From: Mycteria americana
Lineage: Eukaryota; Chordata; Aves; Ciconiiformes; Ciconiidae
Direction of reading: 5' to 3'
DNA: 64,000 nt
NCBI RefSeq assembly: GCF_035582795.1
Contig: NC_134370.1
Location: 55,911,501-55,975,500 of the forward strand
The translations under genes and the position numbers were made by a program. The notes below the pieces were generated by a model. The model was given only the letters and a program-made list of their open reading frames with translations. It did not search any database and was not told the DNA's origin. Below are positions 12,401 through 33,819 of this stretch, piece by piece (position 1 is the stretch's first letter; the number at the start of each line of letters is the position of its first letter).

Positions 12401-15400
12401 ATGTTTTCAATCTTAAAATTAATTATGGTAAAGACAATATGGGGGTGGGATGTTATTACTGTGTTTTGTATTGTCCCCGGAAGAAACTCAAAATGTACAA
12501 GCCCATCTGACTAGGTCATTCCTTACCACCCCAAGCATGAATCTGTAATCAGGCATCCTTTCTAGCCCATGCGTTTGCCAGTGTTTTTCTAATCATGGAC
12601 CAAAACTCCAGTTTTTGTAGACTGTAAGTAACCAAGGAGGAAGAGTTCAGAGAACAGAAAACAGTATTCTCCTCCACTTCTGAGGGAAGGTCACAAGGCT
12701 TTCCCAGGGTTTTAACTGAGGTCTAGCATAGAGTATTTTAAGATGACTTTCTAGTCCTGATCATCACCCCTTGACTTGTGTTTATGAGAAAGAAGTGACA
12801 AATTCATAAATGTAGTTAAATAAATATGTTTTCTTGCTGTTTCCTTATAGACATCCTCAGTGTATGAAAAAGCTTATATAAAATAACTGGGAGGAAGGAT
12901 TTTTGTAAACATTGATGCTTGACTTAGTGTTTTTTGCTATGCTATGCTGGATGGATTGGTTGTCATAGTTGCTTCATTGTAATTTACTGTTATAGAATGC
13001 TTTTCAATTACTGCATTACATGTGCATTTTGAATGTGTGTTACAGAAACAATTTCTAGCACATTTTAGGGTAGTGATTTCTAATAGCCTAAGTTATTTGA
13101 GGATTAAATTTTGATAATGTTGCGATTCTGTTCTATAGAGCAAAACAATATTCTAGCATGTGGTGCTGCCCCCCTCCCCTTTTCCTCCCCATGCTCCCAG
13201 TGGGTTTTGGTATATTTGCTCTTTTCCAGCATGTCTTTCATTTACAACACTATCTTAAACAAAACACCCTTAGTAGTTAAGCCTGGTAAAGACAAACTAG
13301 GAATCTAATTCAGCTGGAATTCTTTAAACATGCCACTAAGAATGGCGTCAAAGAGATATTGGGGTTTTTTTTTGCCTTTTAAAAAAATTGAAAAAAAGGC
13401 CACCAACAAAAATCTGAAACTATACAAAATTTAAAGAATGAACTCAAAAAATCTTAAAAGCAGTTAATGGAAAAAGACCTGGAACATATCCTAGTGGAAT
13501 GAGGGAAATAATCTCTAGTCAAAGGGAAGTAGCAATAACTTTTTAAGGAGGAAAAGTTAAGAGTAACTTTACTTTGGTCTAAGATGTTTGGCTTCATAAC
13601 TAGGAAATAATATAGCTCCTGCTTCTGAATTTTGTTTAAACATTGTGTCATAGGGATAAAGTTTCTTTACAGAAATTCAGTTTTGATGCATTATGGTGCA
13701 ACTGTTGGTGTCAACAGAAGCAGAACTGGGATCTTGGTGAGGTGAGAATTCTCTGGGAGTGAGTGGGTTGATGTATGTTAGCATAGCTCCACTATAGGCA
13801 CTGCAGCTGTACTGATTAGTGCTAATGGATATTTTCTTTTTTCACATACTGAATTTGTTTTTACTGTAATCTCATTATTGGGTTTTTATTTCCTTCTATA
13901 GGAAATCATATGCACTGGTTTAAAATCAAACCAAACACTGCAAGCTAAAGTCAGTCTTTTAACAGAAGATGAAACAGCAGCGCCTACTTTAATGAGTCTT
14001 TTCATATAGAAACTCTTGCAGACAAGTACCATTGCATACTCCCAGTTTCTTGTGACTTGTGCACAGAAGTGTGTAGCTGAATAGATTCTTTCATATCTAC
14101 TTAACCTTTATATGCCATTTTTCTTTTCAGAGGTTTGATGCCTTTCTCAGTCATAATGTAGAATGTAAAAAATTGCAAATCATTATATGAAGTTGGTCTG
14201 TCAGTTTGCGTGGTATTTTCGGATTCTTCATAAGCATGCAAAGTTTTATACTTAGTGTTAATTCAAGAAAGCAGTCTGAATCCACTGTGGTATGAAAACT
14301 ATATATAAGTTTTCCTGATGCAGTTTTCTACAGGGAACTTGCAGTGCTTGGATCAATTAGACCAGTCTGACTGGCAATTTATTTCCTTAGGATAACTTTG
14401 TATATTTTGTCTGGAACTTGGGTTATAGAGATGGTTGTTCTGTAAGCTCGCTGCTGCTAAGCCATTTCTTAGCTATAGCTGAAACATTCTGAATAATAAT
14501 TTTAATGGAAGACTTCTGGGGGAAGTTAGGAAATTGCCTGTTATTGTAGGTCGGTTAAAGTGAAACTTGAGGACACTGTATATCTGCATGAAATGTTAAG
14601 AAAGAATTCTGCAGGAAGGCATCTACAGCATGAAAAGCTGGCAACAGCTACCAGGTTTTAGCCAGGAGTGTTACTCTACAGCCATCTGGGGGCCCTCCCT
14701 CAGTCTGGGAATAACTAAAATGAATAGTGTGGGCAAACTGTGGCATTAGGCTTGTGATTCTTTTTGCTTTCCTTGCAGGGCTCATGCATACCTCCATGGT
14801 AAGAATTAGTGTAAGAAATTCTAGTTTGCTGTGCCATTTATCTGAGCAGTCTTTGCTGTATGTCAAGATTTAACTATAATTCATGCTGTAATATAGGATT
14901 CTGATCAGAGTAGCAAGATAAATAGCGTTGGCAACTCAGGTTGAAAAACAGCAGGCTTTTTGCATGGAAGGTTTGTGTTATGCAGTTCAGCCCACTTAAT
15001 GGGTGCTTCTTTTGAATTATCCCTTCCCTGAGTCTCTAGAAAAGAAGCTGTGCTAGGATATGAATTGAAGCAAACATTTTGCCAAAGCACTGTCTGAATA
15101 TTTTGGCAGATTGCAGAGCCTCAATAGAAAGCTTGGACAGTGTTAATACATGCTGCAGTTCTGGAGCTGTTCAAGTGAAAGATTCAGTGGCTTGTTGAAA
15201 GTATGGGCTTATTTTTCAATTTTTGCGAAAAAAACCCCAACCCTCTAGTTTTAGCTTTGCTTTGTTAGAAGAGTTTAAGAGTCATACTTTTGAGCCACAG
15301 GCGTGCTCCAAAATGACTGTCTTGCTGTCACAGATTGAGATTTCTGCTTTGCTGTTGCACGTTAGTAACTTCCTGAAGAGAACAGGTCGTGGCCTATTGA

Positions 15401-17963
15401 ATGCAGCCTGGCCCTATTTCAGGCAGAAGTGGTGTTTTATTATGCAATGGACAAGTTAAATTATGCCCATAGTATTCTCAGCAAGTTATTTCTAACCTTT
15501 TCATAGCATTTATGAAACATATGCATCGCATATGCTTACTATTTCCAGACATGTTTACTAAAAAATCCTGCCCAATAGTAGCTGAAAGTATCTGTCTCGG
15601 ACTGTAGCTGTTACAGACTCTGAAATCAAAAGCTCAGTCACTTTTTGAGATCTCTTGAGAGCAGATTATTCACGACTGACCCATCTCTCCATTTCTTTGA
15701 AGTGTCATGCTGCCAGCCTGCAGCGCTGTGACTGTCTCCACATTGCAGTGGTTGCCAGCATGATCTGGAGTACACCCAGTGACCTTGGCACCTGCAAAGA
15801 TGCTTCTGTCAAGATTTTATGATTTTTTAAAAGTTTGGGAGAGGTGAATGCTAGCTGTGAGCCTCAGTTTTATCAATCTAGATACATCCTTCCATCTCCA
15901 TCCATGTGCACCACTTCCCTGCTTAGCATGTCTGACTGTCCCTTGTATTTCAAGTCCAATCACATTGGATTTGGGATTAAGGAGTAGAAGGAATAACGTT
16001 TTCTAGTTACTAGACAGGGTTTTTCTCAACTGACGGTTTCCCTTGTTTTCCCACAGATAACTATAAATTTATTTTGCCCTTTTTGATAGATCCATTTAAG
16101 AAACCTTTCTGATTAAATATTTCCACAAATAACTTCTTATTCCTATTGTCATTCCCAATATTCATAGATCATAGAGATTTTCCAGCTCATTAGAAATGGA
16201 TATTGATTAGTTGTTCAGTCAATAACTTCGATAACCAGTAAGTTTTCTGAGGAATAGGATGTTTTTGCTGGTGGCTGGAAGCGTGATCCGATACATCAGT
16301 CCCGCTCCAAAAGGCTACCATGCCTTGTGGTTAGCTGTTTTCATTTGGCAGGTGTAGACAGACTAACTTCTGATGGACTTAAAAATCTTTGGATATTTCC
16401 ATGTCATCTAACTAATGAGAAAACTGTTAAGTTCCTGAGGAATAAGTAGCCAGAACAAAATGTAGGAAATGCTATATACTGTGTCCCCCTGTTATTTATT
16501 GTTGAACTAAATCAAGTAACTTGCACCAAAAATAAGGACACATCACAATATTATAGAACAGCAATAATGCTAAAGAATTGTAGCAGCTGCAAAAAAGAGT
16601 AACTTTTGTTGCATCTTCCAATCAAAACCCCAAGTTAGCAAGGAACAGAGTTTACCTCCTATGAAAAACAAAAGAAGCAAGTATTTCCAAAGGATGAAAA
16701 AGTGCATTAAATTCTGCACTGAAATTCTTTCCTGCCTCACCCCTTTGTATGCTTGAGCACATCATGTTAGATGAATGATGCAGTTTTATTTTATAGTCCC
16801 ATTTGTATCATATTTGTGTGGGTTTCACTTTTATCTAACAGTGACTAGGTGGTATCTTCAGGTTGTCTGTTGCCTGACCTTCTCCATAGACTTTTAATTG
16901 ACCTAATCATGATAATTTATTTTTGCCAGATTATTTCCCTCTAATGCAGCATGTATCTTGTATCCTTCATGAGCCTGGTGGTGTGACCTTTTGGAGAAGC
17001 ATTATCTGTATTCCAGGTTATCTGTCCTACAAAACAAGGTGGAAGGCAGCTGAGAACTTTCCTGCCCTGGAGGAGAAAAATATATGTATTTTTAAAGAAG
17101 CTGCAAATATTTTCCTCTGGCTATTTACAGCATGTGCTTTAATGGGCTTAAACAAAGAACCTGGCCTGACTAATGTGTATTGCAGCCTACTGAATCACCC
17201 ACACAGGGAGAGCATAAAATGTAATACTTTCTTTAGCATGAGTACATGCACATGCTTTCCCTGAGATGTCGCTTCATTCATATTCTAACTGCATATATGA
17301 AATTGCTTCCTTTTTCAGTTTTTAGATTTTTTTTATCTTTCCTTATTCTTTTTATTATGCTTTTGCATGTGTCTGCTTATTCTAGCTGTCTGCTGGAGAT
17401 TTTTGTTATCCCCAGGAAAACCCAACCACTTCTTTAAGAAGTGCTCAATTCTTATGATCCTGTGTGATTCTTATTATCTTCTCCTTTATCTTTCAGTCAC
17501 TATTTCTGAGGGCAGAAATAGAAGTGTACTCCTTTTCCTTGCCCTTCTGGAGTTGGAAGTGTTGCTGAATGGGTGGGTAGACAAACTTCTGGATATTTCC
17601 CTCCTGTGAATACAACCAGCTTTGTGGGTGAAATCCTGGTGGCTCCTGTGTTGATTGAAAGAGTTAGAAACTGTGTAAATCTATGTAAGACTGTCCTTCA
17701 TAATTCCTTGATACTGTCAAGAGCAGGTACAGTGTAGTGATGTGTTACAAATGTTAAGGTTAGGCTGTGGGTAAGCTATGAGCTGGGTCCCAAAGCGGTC
17801 AGCATTGCCACATCAAGGAAGGATGCTGGGCATCACTCTGAATTTCCTGTTTATAAGTTAGTGAAAAAGCATGGCATGTTAACTTGTAAGGCATTGTGGC
17901 ATAATGTATTTATTAGAGGAACAGCTGAATGGTTGAGGAAGAAGTAGTATGGAGCAGTTTTTT

Positions 17964-17982
17964 AAAAAAAAAAAAAAAAAAA
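17964..17982 (+). repeat. Poly-A tract (19 A)
   Basis: The longest uninterrupted adenine run noticed in the window. No pol III or LINE sequence was recognised 5' of it. Confidence 0.9.
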
Positions 17983-20900
17983 TCTTTGCTTTATTTTTCC
18001 CAGTCTACTCTGGAGTTTGTTCACATGGTACACACATTTGCTTCACTGCTAGAACTTGAAAGCAACTTCTGATGAGAGTTCAAAGAGGTAACTTGGGAGG
18101 CAAAAGCTCTCTTTCTCAGGAGAGGGACAGGTCCTCTCAGGGAGTTCAACTGTTTTCATCAGATACCATTGCAAATCTTTATTTATTTACAGAATTTTTT
18201 TTACCATGAAGCATGAAAATGTTAGAAACTGATGAGGGAAAAGAGATGGTGCTGTGCTTTTTGCAGAGAAGTTGAAACTGCACAGAGATCCTTCTGTATG
18301 GGTGATGTTGGAGTACCACCTGCAATATTCCTGGTTTTATTTTCCATTTTTTTCCAGTTCCATGCTGTCTTTCATTCCTTTATGTAACTGAGCCACTCTT
18401 TGAAATTCAGCCTCCCTTTCATTGGTTTGGTTATGCTGAAATGCAGATGTAGTTGCAAAACTAACTGTTGTTTCCTTTTCTGGCTTCTCCATTCCCAGTA
18501 TCCCCTGGCTGTCTGGAAATGAAATCCAGAACCTACTATTTCCTTGCATGGCCTGTTGTGCAAGGTTCTCACCACATCTGCAGACGTGTTGCTTCACTTA
18601 GCCTTTTTGTGCCCCCCTTTCTGGCTAGGATCATGATTTTACACCTGGCATCTCCCATTATAACTCATTCTCAGAGTGCTTTGTGTGCTTGTCAATTCTT
18701 GCTCTGCAAAATTCTGCAGTTCCAGCAATGCTGACAGCTGACAAAGCATTGTAGAGCATCTTCAGATGAGACAGAAGTGACAGCATTTGGAAGCTAAAGG
18801 CTTGCAGCCTATTTGTTTGCAGGTATTTTTGCAGACTCCTATCTTGAGCACCCTTAAAATGACTTAGATCCTTCCAAGAAAGAGACAATCCTAGACATTG
18901 ATCCTGCAATTCCTTAGAATTCCTCTGTAGTTGAAACTGAAAAGGTCATAACAGTGAAATATCAAGTAAAGCAATTGAGAGTAACCAAAAGAGAAATGCT
19001 CAGAGCAACTGAATCTCTTCCTCTCATTTGTGAGAGGAGGGGATATTTTCCTTCTTGTTATTTATGTTACAGAAAAGTCCTGGAAGTTGCAGAAAGTGCC
19101 ATTTTGGCCAAAATTAAAGCAAGCCAGGTAATATATTTTCCTAAGAATAAAATAGTGCAGCTCAGAATATTTCAGTAAAGTGCTTATTTATGAACTCTCT
19201 TCCCCCAGCATAGCAGTTCCTTGAGTTTATAAAAAACTGTTGTCATAATTTATTTATATTACATTTGTACATATCTGGCAGCTTTTAGCCAAAGGCACTT
19301 CTAATAAAGTGTTGACTAAGTAGGAACATTGTTTAACTCTCTGTCCCTTGTTTCGACAGAGCTGGCAAGTACCTGATGGTGACCAGTTTTGCAAACATTA
19401 AGGTGCTGCTGAAGCCTTAGAGCAGGGTGAGGCCGTTTGCTACGCTTCACCCACGCTAGGCAAGAATGTGGTTATTGCTTTGCTGTAGTGTGATGGGAGT
19501 GCTGGTACAACAGGATTAGTGAACGTATTCCTTTGAGGTCCAGATCACTTTCTCAGTGCTTCTGCTCTAACAGATCAGGTGATGTATAAAACAGCTATTG
19601 AAGTTGTTTAAGTCTGTGTAGTGCCCGGGTGAGAAGCTTTTTTAGTATGAATTTACTTGCACTTGCAGAACGATCAAACTTGTACAAATGCATTATTACC
19701 ATGTATTTGTGTTTCCACATTGTCCATCGAGAGACCTGCAGTATTTTCCTTTTCTGTCTGTGTGGGATTTGGACTCCTCTTCCCCCAATGCCCATGTCAA
19801 CTCTTTAATCATAAGCATGCAGCCTCAACTGCTTTTTAAGAATAAAGCCTATTTGGGGAAACCTTCATTTGCAAAGCATTTTTGAACTCTAAATAGCATT
19901 GACTTTTTCATGGTATATTTACAAATATGGCTTGATTATGTATGAATACAGTGGAACCTTCTTAAGCAGACTCCCAACTTTTTTGCCTATTGCACACTGC
20001 TCTTGCTGTGATAGATGCCAAGGGATGTAACCCTTTGCTGTGTTCCCTCCATCCATTGAGGGCTGGATCTCCGTTGCAGGGGGACTATGCAGACTTCACT
20101 GCAGTTTGGCTCCTACCTCTAGGACATGGCCTAGTGAATGTCCCACTATTCCAGTAGGGTCTGGTTCTCCCGAGCAAAGAAGGCAAGGCCAAGACACAAC
20201 TCATCTGTCTTTGTAAAATCTACCTGAAAGCTGAGTGACACTTGCAGAAGGCGGACACTATTAAAAGTCAACTGTAACTCTTGAGCATCTGCTGTCCATC
20301 CCCAAAAGCATAATGTGATTAAATCCTGTGGTATTTTAAAATACGAATTCCTTATTGGTCTAATATCTGTGTTTTGGCAAATTTGAATTAGTTTGTCTCT
20401 TTATAGTTGTGTGGCATATCCATGTTAGTCACTGGCTTTATGGCTGGCTGCACTGCAGATTGGGGATGCTGGGGTGATGTCTGAGTTTGTGTACAGAGAG
20501 TCATTTCACTTGGTATGAGGGGGAAGAGTGGGTTGAGTCAAACAAATGGTTTTATTTAAGTAGTCTCCTACAGAATAGTGGGTTTTTTGCTCTTGGGAGG
20601 GCTGGCTAGGTGGTGTAGTGTGGGGAGGACCTCCACACTCCCAAAAAGCTTCCCCTGTTAAATATGTATTGCTTCTCTGCGAAATGGGGTGGTGGTGCAG
20701 GTGTTGGTCTGAAGTCACGCTGGATGTAATACCTTATGTTTCAGTCTTTGCTGAAGAATGATTTTTCTCTTCTTCAGTAAACATGGCTTTCACCATGGTA
20801 CCCATGGGGCAGTGTCCTGTCCTTGAGTCTATACAAGAGAGAAAGAACAGAAACAGCAGTTTGCATTAGAGACTGCTGTATCCTCCTCACACCTGAGAGA

Positions 20901-23493
20901 GAAGGATGTAAAGCTATGAACAGAACTGAACAGCTGTGATCCATATACTCCATCATTAATACATTTTTATATGAAAACACTTGTTAGGAACAATGTATTA
21001 AGGTGTGTGGGTGATTTAGCAGGTACTTTACATCTGCTCTTAGGTAGGTCATGCACAAATCTCTTCTGAAATGCTGTTTCCTCTAGGAATAAATGGGACA
21101 TGTGAACTGTGTAATTGCTTCCCAGCCATGCTGTCAGGCAGCACCCTCCTTAGACATGAGGCACACCTCTCTATCTCTGAGCACCCATCAACATGAATGC
21201 AAACAGGTGACACGTAAGCCTCTTGGCTGTGTGCTAAAGAGGTGGTGCTAGAAAAATACTCCTACTCGAAGTACTATCTCCAGTGTGCCCTAACTATTCC
21301 TTTAGCAGAGTTTGGGGTAAGTGGTATACTTTACTTTAAATTGATGTGCTTGAGGACTGTCTGATTGAGAGCATGCTCAGATTTCCTGAATTTTACACTC
21401 TCTGTGTGTACACATTTTTATTTGCAGCTCAATGCATTTATTTTTTTGGCTTGTGTTTTCATTTATTCATCTCTTTGTGCCTTCTTCTTTCTCCCCTCCA
21501 TCAGCTCTGTAGCAGCACAGAGTTGCATGTTTTGTGCAAGGCCAGTTTGTTCAGAAAGCATATTTCCTGTCCCCATACTGCACAGGGGAAATCCTGCATG
21601 CCAGGACAATTTCCTTAATTTGTTCAGGAACACCACCACTGTAGTCTTGAGTGTCTTATCACACAATAGGGTTGTGATATTTTGTGTCCTGGAGGCAAAA
21701 ATACGAGCCTGTTACGTTGATGCCTGTTAATGTGAAAGTACCTTGAACTAGGAAATCCACTGAACAAAAGCAGCACTTGCTTTGCAGAGCATCCCTTCTT
21801 GGCAAGCCACAATCTGGATGTACGTGTATGTGGAGGCTTCAGAGTGGCAGCTGTACAGGCACAGCTTAAGTGATGGCTGTGGGCATCCTGTCAGCAATGG
21901 AAAAGGCCAGTAGAGTTTTCCCAGCACTTGTTCATAGCCCCGGTCCGTCTGCATGCTAGGCAAAGTGCAAAGCGAGAGCTGAATGGGATTCAAGGAGCGG
22001 TTTACAAAAGGCAAAAACCCCGGAGGGCTTGATGTGGAGCCTAAAACTGTGTCCATCAGTGAATTTTTTCAGCCAAGGAGTTCTTGCTCTTAGAAGCAAG
22101 ATTTGGGAATGATCATTCTATAATGAATTACGTTTTTTTTTTTCTTTTGGTGACCTGATGAATTCTAACTGTATCATCAATTTTTTCTGATTCTTCCTTT
22201 TCTGCCTCCCACTCTCCTGATATACAAGGTATAGGAATGTGGAAGGAAAGACTGGAAGGTGTGAAGCTATAAAGCCTAATTTTAAAAAAAGCAAAATTGG
22301 AAGGAAAAAATGGCATGGGTTTATAGTAACAGGTCCATGACTCTTAAAAACTCCACAGCAGTTTTTGCTATGAATATACTTTGCTGTGAATATATTCTTA
22401 TTTCTATTGTGTGCAGTTGGATGGGTCTGGGCCCTAGGACTCCAGGTCTCGGAAGTAGAGGGTGGAGATCACTTTTTAAATATTTGTACAGGGAGGAGGA
22501 CAAGGCTTGAACCTGCTATGAAAATAGCTCTTTGCATGTCTCCAAGGATAGGTTAACTGTGCAGGGTTTCACAAGAACTACTTCCTGGAGGTATTTGAAT
22601 AATAGCTTGACATTATGGGGTGCAGTGAAAGGTGTGTGCATTTCGAAAGCCTAAGGAGAAAATTTCCTTCTCAAGCAGATCCTTTAGAAGGCACTTTTAT
22701 GCCCTTTCTGTGAAGGCTCCTAGTCCTCTCTGTTATCTGCAAATTGTATTTGTTACCAGCCATATGGAGAATTGAGGGTTAAGTGGTCCAAATGATGTGG
22801 TGTATTTGTCTGAACAGATACTCTACAAATCAGATATGACACTAGAGTACCTTTAGGTTTTACTTCCCCAAGGTCTAACCTTGACCTTTTTGTTTTAACC
22901 AGAGCTTTCACCCAGCTCTGTCCAGTGGAAGGGTGCAGCTGAACCGTAACAGCTTCTTACAGCTCCAAGTAAGAGCTGTAGCGCCCTTTCTTCCTCCGTA
23001 AGGTCTTGCACAGGGTGCAAGATAAATTAGCTTTCTTACCACATAAATTAGCAGTGATTAGGTGGCACTATAATTTTTATCTTTTACTAAAAGTATGTTC
23101 TATATGCCTATAGTTACCTAACAAAATACCAACAAGACAAGGCAATTACTGCTGTACAAGTGGGATAGCGTAGTAAAAGACATGAAGCTAGCTTATCTTT
23201 GTATAATATACTGGCCCTAAGATTTGCATTTAAGCCTTTTTAAGCAACAATTAATTTAGGGGTATTGAAGCTGAAAGAACATGTACTTGAGTAGAGGGGG
23301 AGCTTACACAGCCCTTTGCCCTTTAAGAACATCTGAGGGTGAAAGAAACACCATATCAGAGATGGAAGTCTAAATCAAAAGCAGTCTTTAGTAAAAACCT
23401 CCTTGTTTGGTTTTTAAAATATTTTTCGCTTTCTTCTAGTGCATTTCAATGAAAAGACCCTTGTAGAGCTACAAGGTAGGCGATCTGATTTTA

Positions 23494-23505
23494 TTTTTTT
23501 TTTTT
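23494..23505 (+). repeat. Poly-T tract (12 T)
   Basis: A thymine run preceded by GATTTTA and followed by CTTCCCC. No adjoining element was recognised. Confidence 0.8.
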
Positions 23506-25418
23506 CTTCCCCAACATGGGGGAGGATTTAAAAAACGAAACATAACCCCCAAAATCCCTTTTGCTGGTATGTGTGAGTGTGTCTAATGGATCAGGGCTTT
23601 TAATTTCTTCTAAAAATGTTCTTATGTCGGTGTGTGGCTGCCTGTTCCACTTGTTCATTTGAACATACTGTGCCTTCAGATCTGCGTGGTGGATGCAGGC
23701 CTGCAGTTGTGGTATATTTATGTAAAAAGCTCACTGATAACTATTACTGTGGGGTTTTTTGTTTCAATCTTTTACTCTATTGCAAAACTTTCTATTAAAA
23801 CACAACAGTGGAAAGTGAATTAGCTGGCTGTGGTGTGGTAGTGAGTGTGAACTCTGTCACCTAAACCCCCTTTCCTGCAAGGTTTTACTGTCATTGAGGG
23901 CATAATGTAAAATATGCCTTGGCTGGGGAAAGGGAGACTTCAAAACTGGAAATGGCAAAAAAGTGTCAGATGCTTTCCACTGACTCTTCAGTTGGAGAGT
24001 ATCTGGGTGTAAATCTGACCGTTGTCTGCGTTTGATCGTGGTAAAGTCCAGTCTTGGCTAAGTCAGCTAATCACAGTTCTGTCTTGTAACTGAGAGCAGT
24101 ACTAACATGAAGTTGAAGCTTTAAAGATAGTTATGTTTTTAGCTTAATGGTGGTGATTGATGCCCACATACTTGAGATACGGAGTTTGTTCCAAACCTCA
24201 AGCTGTGAGTTGCTATTCAAGAAATGAATTGGTGTTTTGCCATTGATGCAAACTACTGCAGTGTTTGACTTGAATAATTTTATCTAGTTCAAGCTACAAA
24301 TAGTTTCAAAAGTACTTATTTACAATTGAAACAGCAGATTTTACTTTTTTTTTAATCTTATTCCATCATCTATCTTATTTTTTGTATTTTGGTATCTATT
24401 TCCCTCCTTCATAAGAGGCAATTTAATGCCAGTTTTATGTTGCTTTTAGAATGGTTATTTTAGGCTTATCTTTTCATGTTCATTTCTTTGAAAACAACAT
24501 AAGGCAGCTCTCTACTGTTTGTTTTGGGGGAAGAGCGGCTCAGTAGCTACTCAACAGGAAAGTACTAGTTGCACTTACATCATTCCTTCTAGTATATATG
24601 ACATTTGCCCGTGATTTTTGTTATACATTCTAGCTGTTACTGCACTTTGATCAGACTATGTCTAATATGGTTATTTTTTCAAAGGCACAAAAAGGATAGA
24701 GAGAAATTTCTTAAATGCCTATGGGCCATGGGAAAATGTGTGTGTCGTTTAATGGCAATTCAGAATCAAGATTTAGTTTAAATGATTAACTAGCATGATA
24801 AAAACTTTGAAAATTGGTCCTCTAAACAAAACAAAAAAAACCCCAACAAAACCACCACCACCAACAAAATGTTGCTTGGTTATTTTTCCTCCTGGTATGA
24901 AAAAACTTTTTCAAGCCTGAAAAATAGCTATTAACAGAAAATGATTGACATTTTAATTTAAATATAGTGGGCAGTCTGGAAAAAAGAAATTTTTTTGCAT
25001 ATGTTAATAATGTCACAGTGAATGTGAGGTCAGAATTGCGTTGCTGGTATGTTTCGGTAGCCTTTGCCAGCTTCCACGCAGATTAAAATCAGTTCTGCAG
25101 TTCATGTTCCAGATATCTTGAATATTTTGACTGTGATTTTTCAGTCTTTCCTGAAGAAGTTAAAATTGTGTTGCCTTCTCTTTGTAATAAGAGGAATGTG
25201 AGAAAATTAACTATACATTTTTTTGAGTCACAGCTGAATTTGATACTGATAATTGGCATAATTGAGAGTTTAAGGCAAAACCAGTGTAAAAGAGTACAGA
25301 ACTGGTCCCACTGCTGGATGCTTTATAGTTCAAGTAATGATTTGTATTTTAAACATTTCTCAAAAGAAGCCTTGGCAGAGGTCTTTACTAACTAATCCTT
25401 TTTGCTTTGCTTTTTAAG

Positions 25419-32034
<6,616 letters not shown>

Positions 32035-33586
32035 CTCAGTTACAATTAAGCTTAATGTATATGCTAAAGTATAGTACAGTTGCAGCTTAACTGTTTAACT
32101 TATGGACAAATCACATTGTGTAGTTATTTAATGAGCCATATTAATTCTTGATACTAATTTTTGGTTTTTTCCTCTCAACATTGACCTTTGCTTGCAAGGT
32201 ATGCAGTTTATTAGTAATGGGACAGAGGTTTAATTTGGCGTAGCACTGGATATTACTCTAATTCTCTACTTTGGAGGGAAGGGAAGGAGAGGAATTTTCA
32301 CTACCAAATTTAGAAACACCTCTCTGTATGGGCAATGAGAAAGGGTAGGCTTCTGAATCGAAGGATTTTCAGTTGCCCTTTGAAGGCTCCATTAACTACA
32401 CAGACTAGGCATTTAGATTAGATATTGTGACAGCTCTTAGTCTCTACTAACAGCAAGCTTACCAGCATGGTTCTTGGTTTTGAACAGAAACATTTAATCA
32501 TTTCATCAATCAATAACAATCTTAAAGAGCAAATCCTATGTTTTCCACAAAAGCCTGCGAGTAGCTTTTCTATGCTCTCTCAAACCATCAGTTTTTAGTG
32601 ATGAAAACCAAAAGGAAGATATTTTATATAGAATAAAAAACTACAGAGAAGCACAGGGGTGCCTATGTAGAGCACTTTGGGTATGTCATTAAATTGAACA
32701 TGTAAACTACAACTGTGCTATATAAAAATGTATCCAACACAGCCTATGAGACCTCCTGACATCATCTGAATTTCTAGAACATGCATATACATATATTTAT
32801 ATGTAAATGGCATAACTGTACATTTGTTGTTATGTTTCATTTATGTTAGCACTCATGTTTTAACAGGAACAGAGGGCAACCTAGATGTCAGCAAAATCTC
32901 ATCAGAGCTAGTGCTTTGCACTGAATTTGTTTTACCAAACACAGATTTGGAACGTTTCTTCAAATTTGGATTGAAAAATGATTGATGATTGTCTTCTGGT
33001 GAGATGCAGCTAAAATACCAGTTCTGTCTAGATCAGTATTTCTATAAATTTATAATGCTCTTTTTATTCTGCCAACCTTTGTGTCTTGTACATCTTGGTT
33101 ATCATATATTCATTTATGGCTTGTTCATTTCCTTTAGGTTGTATTTAAAAAAGAATAGAATTGCTTTTCTGTTTTCCCCCCTACGGATCACATAAATGTC
33201 AATTTTGGTTTCAGTGGATCATGTACTCTTTGATGATTTTTATTTATTCATACAACCTAAGGAACAATCAGTATTTTTTGGGTCTTTTTTCCAGACTGAT
33301 TTATAAGATGTGCCTACCAAAATGTTTTGTACCCTGGCAGAGGTTGTATAACTCTAAAGTATTGCCAATTAAAGTAATAACATGCCAAATTGAGTTTTTT
33401 AAACAGACTTTCTGCAGCAGTTTGTTTACATAATTCAAAAGCTATTAATTCTTTAGAAATTAGGTATTTATTTATTTAAATATTCTAACTACTGCAATTT
33501 CAGGCAAACATTGATACCAGTTGTGAACATGAATTGCAGCATAACAAATTTTTTGAAGGACCAAAAATGCTTCTAGAACAGGAGCT

Positions 33587-33592
33587 AATAAA
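33587..33592 (+). terminator. RAB27A: Candidate proximal poly-A signal AATAAA for RAB27A
   Basis: AATAAA lies about 1.55 kb after the stop codon and is followed by a T- and G-containing stretch (TATATATTTGGTGTAG) that could serve as the downstream element. Confidence 0.45.
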
Positions 33593-33813
33593 ACAATATT
33601 TATATATTTGGTGTAGCCTCTGGTTATATTAATAATGCAAGAATAAGCGTTAAAACTTGGTTCTTAAAATATTTTACAAAGTAATGCATTGTTCTTTAAC
33701 AAACACAACATGTAAATATTAGATTTTTATCACAGCCTACACAGAATGTTTTAAAAGTGCAATATAATGTGACTGCTCTGGGGCTAGGACAGAGATTAAA
33801 GCAATTTGTATTG

Positions 33814-33819
33814 AATAAA
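33814..33819 (+). terminator. RAB27A: Candidate distal poly-A signal AATAAA for RAB27A
   Basis: AATAAA is followed within 15 bases by GGG and a run of eight T. An ATTAAA variant sits about 20 bases upstream. It is the last canonical signal before the intergenic interval, so it is the favoured main site. Confidence 0.55.

Larger units (their letters stand above)
1..25418. other. Upstream non-coding region; probable RAB27A 5' intron and/or intergenic DNA
   Basis: No coding exon was recognised on either strand. The open frames here are short and resemble no family I know; the longest are a 167-codon minus-strand frame at 10088-10591 and a 139-codon minus-strand frame at 8358-8777. Base composition is moderately AT-rich and no CpG island is visible. 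Mammalian RAB27A has non-coding 5' exons spread over tens of kilobases, so part of this stretch is probably its first intron, but no 5' UTR exon could be assigned from sequence alone. What can be pointed to is small: poly-A/T tracts, two perfect hairpins, short direct repeats, one G-rich run and one possible CR1 tail, each listed separately. Confidence 0.6.

Noticed and set aside
16160..16200. CATAGATCATAGAGATTTTCCAGC, resembling the antisense tail of CR1-type LINEs
   Set aside because: Only about 30 bp are similar and nothing beyond supports an element.
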